7,966 nt of DNA from FEN-1219 sp964457725 (GTDB taxonomy: Bacteria; Pseudomonadota; Gammaproteobacteria; Steroidobacterales; Rariloculaceae), in NCBI GenBank assembly GCA_964457725.1, contig CAYWGQ010000170.1, forward strand, positions 1 through 7,966, given 5' to 3'. Of the stretch, positions 1 to 5,236 are shown piece after piece; position 1 is the first letter of the stretch, and each line of letters begins with the position of its first letter. Below the pieces are notes generated by a model, which was not told the DNA's origin, searched no databases, and saw only the letters and a list, made by a program, of their open reading frames with translations. The position numbers and the translations under genes were made by a program.

Positions 1-774
1 ATGGTGGACGACGAGGAGCTGCTCGAGCTGGTGGAGCTCGAGGTGCGGGATTTGCTGTCGACGTACGAGTTTCCGGGGGACGAGACGCCGATCGTGATTG
101 GCAGCGCGTTGAAGGCGCTGGAGGGTGACACGTCGGAGATTGGGACGAAGAGCATCGAGAAGCTGGTGGCGGAGATGGACCGTTACATTCCGGTGCCGGA
201 GCGAGCGGTGGACGGGGCGTTTTTGATGCCGATCGAGGACGTGTTTTCGATCTCTGGCCGCGGCACGGTGGTGACGGGGCGAATCGAGCGCGGTCGTGTG
301 AAGGTCGGTGACGAGGTCGAGATCGTGGGTCTGCGGCCGACGACGAAGACGACGTGCACGGGCGTGGAGATGTTCCGGAAGCTCTTGGACGAGGGTCAGG
401 CGGGCGACAACGTGGGTGTGCTGCTGCGGGGCACGAAGCGTGAGGAGGTGGAGCGCGGGCAGGTGCTGGCGAAGCCTGGGTCGATCACGCCGCACACGAA
501 GTTCGAGTGCGAGGTGTACATTTTGACGAAGGAGGAGGGCGGCCGGCACACGCCGTTCTTCAAGGGCTATCGGCCGCAGTTTTACTTCCGGACGACGGAC
601 GTGACGGGAGCGGTGGAGTTGCCGGAGGCGACGGAGATGGTGATGCCCGGCGACAACATCAAGATGAAGGTGGAGCTGATCTCTCCGATCGCGATGGAGG
701 AGGGGTTGCGGTTTGCGATTCGGGAAGGCGGCCGCACCGTCGGCGCCGGCGTCGTCTCGAAAGTGCTGGAATAA
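1..774 (+). CDS. tuf: Elongation factor Tu, C-terminal part (5' end outside window)
   Basis: EF-Tu is the GTPase that carries aminoacyl-tRNA to the ribosomal A site. The 257 visible residues match the E. coli protein from just after its NKCD guanine-binding motif, so the ATG at position 1 is an internal methionine and about 138 N-terminal residues lie upstream. The SAL guanine-specificity motif is at residues 35-37. Domain II begins near residue 72 (FLMPIEDVFSISGRGTVVTG). Domain III begins near residue 165 and includes GGRHTPFFKGYRPQFYFRTTDVTG from 180. The reading frame is intact and ends VVSKVLE. The gene stops 3 nt before rpsJ, the usual layout where the str and S10 clusters are joined. 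Codon choice is odd: Glu is always GAG, Thr always ACG, Ala always GCG and Val nearly always GTG up to about 723, then GAA, ACC, GCC and GTC appear. Identification is certain; whether this is the tufA or tufB copy cannot be told. Confidence 0.98.
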   Translation: MVDDEELLELVELEVRDLLSTYEFPGDETPIVIGSALKALEGDTSEIGTKSIEKLVAEMDRYIPVPERAVDGAFLMPIEDVFSISGRGTVVTGRIERGRVKVGDEVEIVGLRPTTKTTCTGVEMFRKLLDEGQAGDNVGVLLRGTKREEVERGQVLAKPGSITPHTKFECEVYILTKEEGGRHTPFFKGYRPQFYFRTTDVTGAVELPEATEMVMPGDNIKMKVELISPIAMEEGLRFAIREGGRTVGAGVVSKVLE

Positions 775-777
775 GCG

Positions 778-1092
778 ATGGCGACGAATCAAAACATCCG
801 GATCAGGCTCAAAGCCTTCGATCACCGCTTGATCGACAAGTCGGCCCGGGAGATCGTGGACACGGCGAAGCGCACCGGCGCGACCGTCCGCGGCCCCGTG
901 CCGCTGCCGACCAAGGTCGAGCGCTACACCGTGCTGATCTCGCCGCACGTCGACAAGGACGCGCGGGACCAGTACGAGCTCCTGACCCACAAGCGGCTGA
1001 TGGACATCGTGGACCCCACGGACAAGACGGTGGACGCGCTGATGAAGCTCGAGCTGCCGGCCGGCGTGGACGTCCAGATCAAGCTGAACTAG
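778..1092 (+). CDS. rpsJ: 30S ribosomal protein S10
   Basis: S10 sits in the head of the 30S subunit and, as NusE, pairs with NusB and NusG in antitermination and transcription-translation coupling. The 104-residue product matches E. coli S10 (103 residues) nearly end to end: IRIRLKAFDHRLID at 7-20, AKRTGATVRGPVPLPT near 30-45, and VLISPHVDKDARDQYE near 52-67. It closes with GVDVQIKLN. The start lies 3 nt after the tuf stop. Only a weak GGA (768-770) precedes it, so initiation probably depends on coupling from tuf. A 348-nt gap with its own promoter follows, so rpsJ is probably cut off from the rest of the S10 gene set at the transcript level. Confidence 0.98.
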   Translation: MATNQNIRIRLKAFDHRLIDKSAREIVDTAKRTGATVRGPVPLPTKVERYTVLISPHVDKDARDQYELLTHKRLMDIVDPTDKTVDALMKLELPAGVDVQIKLN

Positions 1093-1117
1093 AGGGGGAG
1101 CCCTACGGGCGTTCTCG

Positions 1118-1192
1118 GGTAGGAGCGGCCTCCGGGCCGCGACGGTTCACGGTCACGGCCGCGACGGTCGCGGCCCGGAGGCCGCTCCTGCC
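1118..1192. repeat. Inverted pair of REP units (BIME-like palindrome)
   Basis: Positions 1121-1143 and 1167-1189 are perfect 23-bp inverted copies around a 23-nt centre. With a U-G wobble and two more pairs the arms reach 1118 and 1192. Each arm is itself a hairpin: GCGGCC (1125-1130) pairs with GGCCGC (1135-1140) around TCCG, and 1170-1175 pairs with 1180-1185. The left unit carries the GTAG head (1119-1122) typical of REP sequences in gammaproteobacteria; the right unit carries it nearly intact on the other strand. The 12-mer GGCCGCGACGGT occurs twice (1135-1146 and 1157-1168), which allows an alternative fold. It lies 26 nt after the rpsJ stop. No U-run follows, so it is not a classic terminator, but it could shield the 3' end of the tuf-rpsJ transcript. 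The REP label is by resemblance. Confidence 0.8.
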
Positions 1193-1214
1193 GAAAAGAT
1201 CGACGGCGCTCGCG

Positions 1215-1242
1215 TTGAACATAGCGTGCCCGCTGCTATAAT
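1215..1242 (+). promoter_or_regulatory. Sigma-70 promoter with extended -10, upstream of rplC
   Basis: The -35 element TTGAAC (1215-1220) is separated by 16 nt from a perfect -10 TATAAT (1237-1242). A TG one base upstream of it (1234-1235) gives the extended -10 TGCTATAAT. Transcription should begin near 1248-1250. The stretch between the -10 and the start, GTCGGGC, is GC-rich, as in ppGpp/DksA-controlled stable-RNA and ribosomal-protein promoters; stringent control is an inference. This is the only strong promoter seen in the window and it drives rplC and everything downstream. Confidence 0.8.
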
Positions 1243-1248
1243 GTCGGG

Positions 1249-1440
1249 CTACTTGACGCCCCGGGTCCCGAGCCCAGGGCCAGTTTCATGATCGGCGTTG
1301 CCGGTCGGTCGGCCGGCAACCAATCCAGGACGACCTCGCCGGGCTAGGAGCCCGGCTTGGCGTTATGCGCCAGGGTCCGAAGGCGGGCGCTGGCTGAAGC
1401 GCCGACCAACGTAGCCGGCGCGGATACAGAGGAACAGCAG
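1249..1440 (+). promoter_or_regulatory. Structured 5' leader of the rplC-led ribosomal operon
   Basis: The stretch of about 190 nt between the predicted transcription start and rplC can fold into five consecutive hairpins. These are 1258-1280 (7 bp, one mismatch), 1297-1320 (8 bp extendable to 10), 1338-1356 (8 bp perfect, AGG loop), 1357-1373 (5 bp plus a wobble) and 1386-1403 (6 bp). The length is close to the E. coli S10 leader of about 170 nt, where L4 represses its own operon by attenuation and translational block. L4 control here is an inference, because no E. coli-like terminator U-run is present. The ribosome binding site AGAGGA (1428-1433) lies 7 nt before the rplC ATG and outside all five stems. 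Confidence 0.55.
1288..1347 (+). other. Possible 19-codon leader reading frame
   Basis: ATG at 1288 opens a frame of 19 codons (MIGVAGRSAGNQSRTTSPG) ending at TAG 1345-1347. AGGG (1276-1279) lies 8 nt upstream and could act as a ribosome binding site. The stop codon falls at the tip of the 1338-1356 hairpin, so a terminating ribosome would open that stem. The first residues, MIGVAGR, loosely resemble an L3 N-terminus. The frame is short and the DNA GC-rich, so chance is a serious alternative. No database comparison was possible. Confidence 0.2.
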
Positions 1441-2094
1441 ATGTCAATCGGTCTTGTGGGCCGTAAGTGCGGCATGACGCGCATTTTCACGGCCGAAGGC
1501 GAATCGATCCCGGTCACGGTCATCGAGGCGTTGCCGAATCGCGTCACTGCGCTCCGGAGCGTCGATCGTGACGGCTATCGGGCGATCCAGGTGACGACCG
1601 GGCAGGCCCGCCCGAGCCGGCTGACGAAGCCGCTCGCGGGGCACTACGCCGCCGCCAAGGTCGAGCCGGGCGAGGGCCTCTGGGAGTTTCGGCTCGGCGA
1701 CGGCGAGGGCGAGGACCTCGCGGCCGGTGCCGAGATCAAGGTGGACGCGTTCAAGCCGGGCCAGCTGGTCGACGTCAGCGGCACGTCGAAGGGTAAGGGC
1801 TACGCCGGCACGATCAAGCGCCACAACTTCAACTCCCAGGACGCGAGCCACGGCAACTCGGTGTCGCACCGTGCGCCGGGCTCGATCGGCCAGCGGCAGA
1901 CGCCGGGCCGGGTGTTCCCGGGCAAGCGCATGGCCGGCCACATGGGCGCGACCCGCGTGACGATGACGAATCTCGAGGTCGTGCGCGTCGACGCGGACCG
2001 CAACCTGCTGCTGGTCAAGGGCGCCGTTCCGGGCGCGCCGAACGGCCGCGTGATCGTGCGGCCGGCAGCGAAGGGCGCGAAGGGCGCCGAGTAG
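1441..2094 (+). CDS. rplC: 50S ribosomal protein L3
   Basis: L3 is an early assembly protein whose extended loop reaches the peptidyl transferase centre. The product has 217 residues (E. coli 209) and begins MSIGLVGRKCGMTRIF. The central KGKGYAGTIKRHNF (117-130) and HGNSVSHRAPGSIGQRQTPG (137-156) are diagnostic. Q153 aligns with E. coli Gln150, the residue methylated by PrmB, so that modification is probably kept. ATG 1441 is chosen because AGAGGA lies 7 nt upstream and the family N-terminus starts here; an in-frame TTG at 1357 would add 28 residues unlike any part of L3. The tail is slightly longer than in E. coli and ends in a Lys/Ala/Gly stretch. This is the first gene behind the structured leader. 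Confidence 0.98.
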   Translation: MSIGLVGRKCGMTRIFTAEGESIPVTVIEALPNRVTALRSVDRDGYRAIQVTTGQARPSRLTKPLAGHYAAAKVEPGEGLWEFRLGDGEGEDLAAGAEIKVDAFKPGQLVDVSGTSKGKGYAGTIKRHNFNSQDASHGNSVSHRAPGSIGQRQTPGRVFPGKRMAGHMGATRVTMTNLEVVRVDADRNLLLVKGAVPGAPNGRVIVRPAAKGAKGAE

Positions 2095-2099
2095 GAACG

Positions 2100-2705
2100 A
2101 TGAAAGTCAAAGTACAGGGCAACGGCGACACGCTCGAGCTCTCCGACGTGTGCTTCGGCGCGCCGTACAACGAGCCGCTGATCCACCAGGTGGTGACGGC
2201 GTATCTCTCGAACGCGCGCGCGGGCACGAAAGCGCAGAAGACCCGCGCGGAGGTCAGCGGCGGCGGCAGCAAGCCGTGGCGCCAGAAGGGCACGGGCCGC
2301 GCCCGCGCCGGCACGACCCGCGGACCGATCTGGGTCGGCGGCGGTCGCGCGTTCGCGGCGAAGCCGCGGAGCTACGACCAGAAGGTCAACCGCAAGATGT
2401 ACCGCGCCGCGATGCGGTCGATGCTGTCCGAGCTCCTCCGGCAGGAGCGGCTGGTCGTCGCCGACGAGATCGGCGTCGCTGCGCCGAAGACGAAGGAGCT
2501 GAAGAAGAAGCTCGCCGAGCTCGGCATCGAGCGCGGCCTCATCGTCGTCGCCGACTTCGACGTGAACCTGTGGCTCGCGGCCCGCAACCTTCCGCAGCTC
2601 GAGGTGGTGGAGGCGCGCAGCGTCGATCCGCTGTCCCTGGTCGGCGCACCGGCCGTCGTCGTGACGAAGGCGGCCGCGAAGTCGCTCGAGGAGCGTTTCG
2701 CATGA
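2100..2705 (+). CDS. rplD: 50S ribosomal protein L4
   Basis: L4 is an assembly initiator with a loop lining the nascent-peptide tunnel. In E. coli it also binds the S10 leader and represses its own operon. The product has 201 residues, exactly the E. coli length, and aligns almost without gaps. The tunnel loop spans roughly 53-82 (KPWRQKGTGRARAGT from 58). K63 is present, the residue whose E. coli counterpart gives macrolide resistance when mutated. The AAPKTKELKKKLAE segment near 127-140 and the AARNLPQLEV segment near 160-169 are typical. AGGA (2093-2096), overlapping the rplC stop, serves as ribosome binding site. The stop overlaps the rplW start (ATGA). Confidence 0.98.
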   Translation: MKVKVQGNGDTLELSDVCFGAPYNEPLIHQVVTAYLSNARAGTKAQKTRAEVSGGGSKPWRQKGTGRARAGTTRGPIWVGGGRAFAAKPRSYDQKVNRKMYRAAMRSMLSELLRQERLVVADEIGVAAPKTKELKKKLAELGIERGLIVVADFDVNLWLAARNLPQLEVVEARSVDPLSLVGAPAVVVTKAAAKSLEERFA

Positions 2706-3010
2706 GCAAGGCAGCACGGCAAGAGCGGCTGATGCAGGTGATCGTCGGTCCGCACATCTCCGAGAAGGCCACCGCCCTCGCGGAGGGCGCGCGCCAGATC
2801 ATCTTTCGCGTGCGCCCGGACGCGAACAAGACCGACGTCCGCCAGGCGGTGGAGCTGCTGTTCGACGTCAAGGTCGAGCGGGTCGCGGTCGCGCGGATGC
2901 CGGGGAAGGCGAAGCGGTTCGGCCTGCGCACGGGGCAGCGGCGCGGTTGGAAGAAGGCGTTCGTCAAGCTCGCCCCGGGCCATGACATCGACTTCATGGG
3001 CGCGGAGTAG
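2702..3010 (+). CDS. rplW: 50S ribosomal protein L23
   Basis: L23 lies at the tunnel exit and is the docking point for trigger factor and the signal recognition particle. The product has 102 residues (E. coli 100). GPHISEKA at 16-23 contains E21, the counterpart of E. coli Glu18 that trigger factor needs. VKVERVAVARMPGKAKRFG and RRGWKKAFVKL follow, and it ends in DIDFMGAE. The start shares four bases with the rplD stop and has a strong GAGGAG (2688-2693) 8 nt upstream, so translation is coupled but can also start independently. A methionine at residue 11 is a less likely start because it would cut into the region matching E. coli. Confidence 0.97.
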   Translation: MSKAARQERLMQVIVGPHISEKATALAEGARQIIFRVRPDANKTDVRQAVELLFDVKVERVAVARMPGKAKRFGLRTGQRRGWKKAFVKLAPGHDIDFMGAE

Positions 3011-3015
3011 CGATC

Positions 3016-3843
3016 ATGCCCGTACGTAAACAAAAGCCGACTTCCGCCGGGCAACGTTTCGTCGTCCGCGTTTTGCGGGACGGCCTGCACCGCGGGGAGC
3101 CGCACGAGCCGCTGCTCGCCCCGTTGCCGAAGAAGGGCGGCCGCAACAATCAGGGCCGCATCACGACCCGGCATCAGGGCGGCGGCCACAAGCGGCACTA
3201 CCGGATCATCGATTTCAAGCGCAACAAGGACGGCGTGCCGGGCCGCGTCGAGCGTCTCGAGTACGATCCGAACAGGAGCGCGAACCTCGCGCTCGTCGTC
3301 TACCTCGACGGGGAGCGCCGCTACATCCTCGCGCCGAAGCGCATTCGGGTCGGCGATCCGATCCAGTCCGGCACGGATGCGCCGATCAAGCCGGGCAGCG
3401 CGCTGCCGCTGAAGAACATTCCGATCGGCACGCAGGTGCACTGCGTCGAGCTGAAGTCCGGCAAGGGCGGCCAGCTCGCCCGAAGCGCAGGCTCCTCGGC
3501 CCAGATCGTCGCCCGCGAGGGCGCGTACGCGACTCTCAGGCTGCGCTCGGGCGAGATGCGCAAGGTCCACGTCGACTGCCGCGCGACGATCGGCGAGGTC
3601 GGCAACGACGAGCACATCTTGCGCAAGATCGGCAAGGCCGGCGCGCAGCGCTGGCGCGGCATCCGCCCGACGGTGCGCGGCGTCGCGATGAACCCGGTCG
3701 ATCACCCGCACGGCGGCGGCGAAGGCCGCACGTCCGGCGGACGCCACCCGGTTACTCCGTGGGGCCAGCCGACCAAGGGCTACAAGACGCGCCGCAACAA
3801 GCGGACCAGGACGATGATCGTCCGCGGCCGCAAGCAGAAGTAA
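3016..3843 (+). CDS. rplB: 50S ribosomal protein L2
   Basis: L2 is one of the most conserved large-subunit proteins and is needed for subunit joining and peptidyl transferase activity. The product has 275 residues (E. coli 273), and the first 240 or so align without gaps. GGRNNQGRITTRHQGGGHKR (41-60) belongs to the N-terminal RNA-binding part. H230 in VDHPHGGGEGR corresponds to the E. coli histidine numbered 229 without the initiator Met, which is important for activity. The tail is basic, with KTRRNKRTRTMIVRGRKQK at the end. GGAG (3004-3007) inside the end of rplW lies 8 nt before the ATG. The first codons use AAA and CAA where the body uses AAG and CAG. Confidence 0.98.
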   Translation: MPVRKQKPTSAGQRFVVRVLRDGLHRGEPHEPLLAPLPKKGGRNNQGRITTRHQGGGHKRHYRIIDFKRNKDGVPGRVERLEYDPNRSANLALVVYLDGERRYILAPKRIRVGDPIQSGTDAPIKPGSALPLKNIPIGTQVHCVELKSGKGGQLARSAGSSAQIVAREGAYATLRLRSGEMRKVHVDCRATIGEVGNDEHILRKIGKAGAQRWRGIRPTVRGVAMNPVDHPHGGGEGRTSGGRHPVTPWGQPTKGYKTRRNKRTRTMIVRGRKQK

Positions 3844-3879
3844 CCGAGCCGCCAGGACTAGCTTTTCGAGAGTTTCGTT

Positions 3880-4158
3880 ATGCCACGCTCGCTCAAGAAG
3901 GGTCCCTTCGTCGACACGCACCTCCTCGCCAAGGTGGCGAAGGCGGTCGCGACGAACGACCGCCGGCCGATCAAGACCTGGTCGCGTCGCTCGATGGTCG
4001 TGCCCGACATGGTCGGTCTCACGATCGCGGTCCACAACGGCCGCCAGCACGTGCCGATCCTGATCTCCGAGAACATGGTCGGGCACAAGCTCGGCGAGTT
4101 CGCGGTCACGCGGACGTTCCGCGGGCATTCGGGCGACCGCAAGGCGGCGAAGACCTAA
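3880..4158 (+). CDS. rpsS: 30S ribosomal protein S19
   Basis: S19 is a 30S head protein that forms a complex with S13 near the A and P sites. The product has 92 residues, the usual length. It shows RSLKKGPFVD at 3-12, IKTWSRRSMVVPDMVGLTIA at 31-50, HVPILISENMVGHKLGEFA from 57, and TRTFRGHSGDRKA near 78-89. A 36-nt gap separates it from rplB; I see no promoter or strong hairpin there. The ribosome binding site is modest (GAGAG, 3868-3872, 7 nt from ATG). Confidence 0.98.
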   Translation: MPRSLKKGPFVDTHLLAKVAKAVATNDRRPIKTWSRRSMVVPDMVGLTIAVHNGRQHVPILISENMVGHKLGEFAVTRTFRGHSGDRKAAKT

Positions 4159-4183
4159 GGGCGCGCGGGGAGAGGAGCAGGAG

Positions 4184-4516
4184 ATGAAGGTTGCCGCCAC
4201 GTTGCGTTACGCGCGCATCTCGCCGCAGAAGTGCCGGCTGGTCGCCGACCAGGTGCGGGGGAAGCCCGTCGCCAACGCGTTGAAGATCCTCGCGTTCAGC
4301 CCGAAGAAGGCGGCGCGGATCGTGCATAAGGTGCTCGAGTCCGCGATCGCGAACGCAGAGCACAACCACGGCGCGGACATCGACGAGCTGAAGGTGGCCG
4401 AGATCGAGGTGAATCACGCACCGACGTACCGGCGGTTTCGTGCGGGCCCGAAAGGGCGCGGCAACCGCATCCTGAAGCGCAACAGCCACATCACCGTCCG
4501 CGTGGGCGACGAGTAA
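4184..4516 (+). CDS. rplV: 50S ribosomal protein L22
   Basis: L22 contacts all domains of 23S rRNA, and its beta-hairpin lines the tunnel near the macrolide site. The product has 110 residues, equal to E. coli. RISPQKCRLVADQVRGKPV (11-29), the strongly conserved HKVLESAIANAEHNHGADID (48-67) and the hairpin tip near 80-95 (YRRFRAGPKGRGNRI) identify it. It ends RNSHITVRVGDE. AGAGGAG (4171-4177) lies 6 nt before the ATG, one of the best ribosome binding sites in the window, in a 25-nt gap after rpsS. Confidence 0.98.
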   Translation: MKVAATLRYARISPQKCRLVADQVRGKPVANALKILAFSPKKAARIVHKVLESAIANAEHNHGADIDELKVAEIEVNHAPTYRRFRAGPKGRGNRILKRNSHITVRVGDE

Positions 4517-4536
4517 CCGTCAGCGAGCGATATAGC

Positions 4537-5232
4537 ATGGGTCAAAAAGTACATCCGGTCGGCATCCGGCTCGGCATCACCAAGGACTGGGCGTCCCGGT
4601 GGTATGCCGACTCGCGGACGTTTCCGAGCTACGTGGAGCAGGATCACACGATCCGCACTTTCCTGAAGGGCAAGCTCAAGGACGCATCCGTCAGCCGCAT
4701 CCACATCGAGCGGACGGCGAAGCGGGCCAACATCACCATCCACACCGCTCGTCCCGGCATCGTGATCGGCAAGAAGGGCGAGGACATCGAGAAGCTGCGG
4801 GCGGAAGTCGCGAAGCTGCTCGGCATGCCGATCCAGGACGTGCGGCTCAACATCTCCGAGATCAGGAAGCCGGAGCTCGACGCGCAGCTCGTCGCCGAGG
4901 GCATCGCGCAGCAGCTCGAGCGCCGCGTGCAGTTCCGCCGCGCGATGCGGCGGGCGGTCACGAACACGATGCGGATCGGCGCCGAGGGCATCAAGGTTCG
5001 CGTGTCGGGCCGCCTGAACGGTGCGGAGATCGCGCGCTCGGAGTGGTACCGCGAGGGCCGCGTGCCGCTGCATACGTTCCGCGCGGACATCGATTACGGG
5101 TTCGCCGAGGCGCGTACGACGTACGGCGTGATCGGCGTGAAGACCTGGATTTTCCGCGGCGAGGTGTTCGACTCGGGCGAGGCGGCCACCGAGGCCGCGG
5201 CGCCGCGCGCCGCCGCCGCCACTCCGGAGTGA
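4537..5232 (+). CDS. rpsC: 30S ribosomal protein S3
   Basis: S3 lines the mRNA entry channel of the 30S subunit and takes part in ribosomal helicase activity. The product has 231 residues (E. coli 233). A KH domain holds the GKKG loop at 78-81. The FRRAMRRA segment (133-140) carries R134, R135 and R138, matching E. coli R131, R132 and K135 of the helicase site. AEIARSEWYREGRVPLHT (163-180) and TTYGVIGVKTWIF follow. The C-terminal tail is unusual: Ala/Pro/Glu-rich (from about 214) where E. coli has a Lys-rich tail. The 20-nt gap before it has no clear Shine-Dalgarno sequence, so coupling from rplV or an unstructured AT-rich start (ATGGGTCAAAAAGTA) may drive initiation. Confidence 0.98.
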   Translation: MGQKVHPVGIRLGITKDWASRWYADSRTFPSYVEQDHTIRTFLKGKLKDASVSRIHIERTAKRANITIHTARPGIVIGKKGEDIEKLRAEVAKLLGMPIQDVRLNISEIRKPELDAQLVAEGIAQQLERRVQFRRAMRRAVTNTMRIGAEGIKVRVSGRLNGAEIARSEWYREGRVPLHTFRADIDYGFAEARTTYGVIGVKTWIFRGEVFDSGEAATEAAAPRAAAATPE

Positions 5233-5236
5233 CGCG

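Noticed and set aside
1..3. ATG at the window start as a true start for EF-Tu
   Set aside because: The following residues align with the EF-Tu sequence just after the NKCD motif, so it is an internal Met.
1118..1200. Palindrome as an intrinsic terminator for tuf-rpsJ
   Set aside because: No U-rich tract follows the right arm (CCGAAAAGATCG), so it is not a standard Rho-independent terminator, though it may still slow polymerase or protect the 3' end.
507..1241. Open frame on the + strand overlapping tuf and rpsJ and running into the gap
   Set aside because: Out of frame with two certain genes, with low-complexity Arg/Gly/Asp composition; its tail crosses the REP pair.
1253..1285. TTGACG at 1253 as a second -35 element
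   Set aside because: No -10-like sequence occurs 16-18 nt downstream (GC-rich AGGGCC region).
1365..1397. Second tiny frame, 10 codons, in the leader
   Set aside because: No ribosome binding site, and its ATG is buried in a hairpin loop.
1357..1440. In-frame TTG extension of rplC
   Set aside because: The added 28 residues do not resemble L3 and the good ribosome binding site sits 7 nt before ATG 1441.
2539..4200. A 553-codon open frame on the - strand across rplD to rpsS, and other long antisense frames (1800-2717, 4414-5538, 6359-7666)
   Set aside because: They are opposite well-identified ribosomal genes, are rich in Arg/Ala/Asp as expected for the complement of GC-rich coding DNA, and show no family motif.
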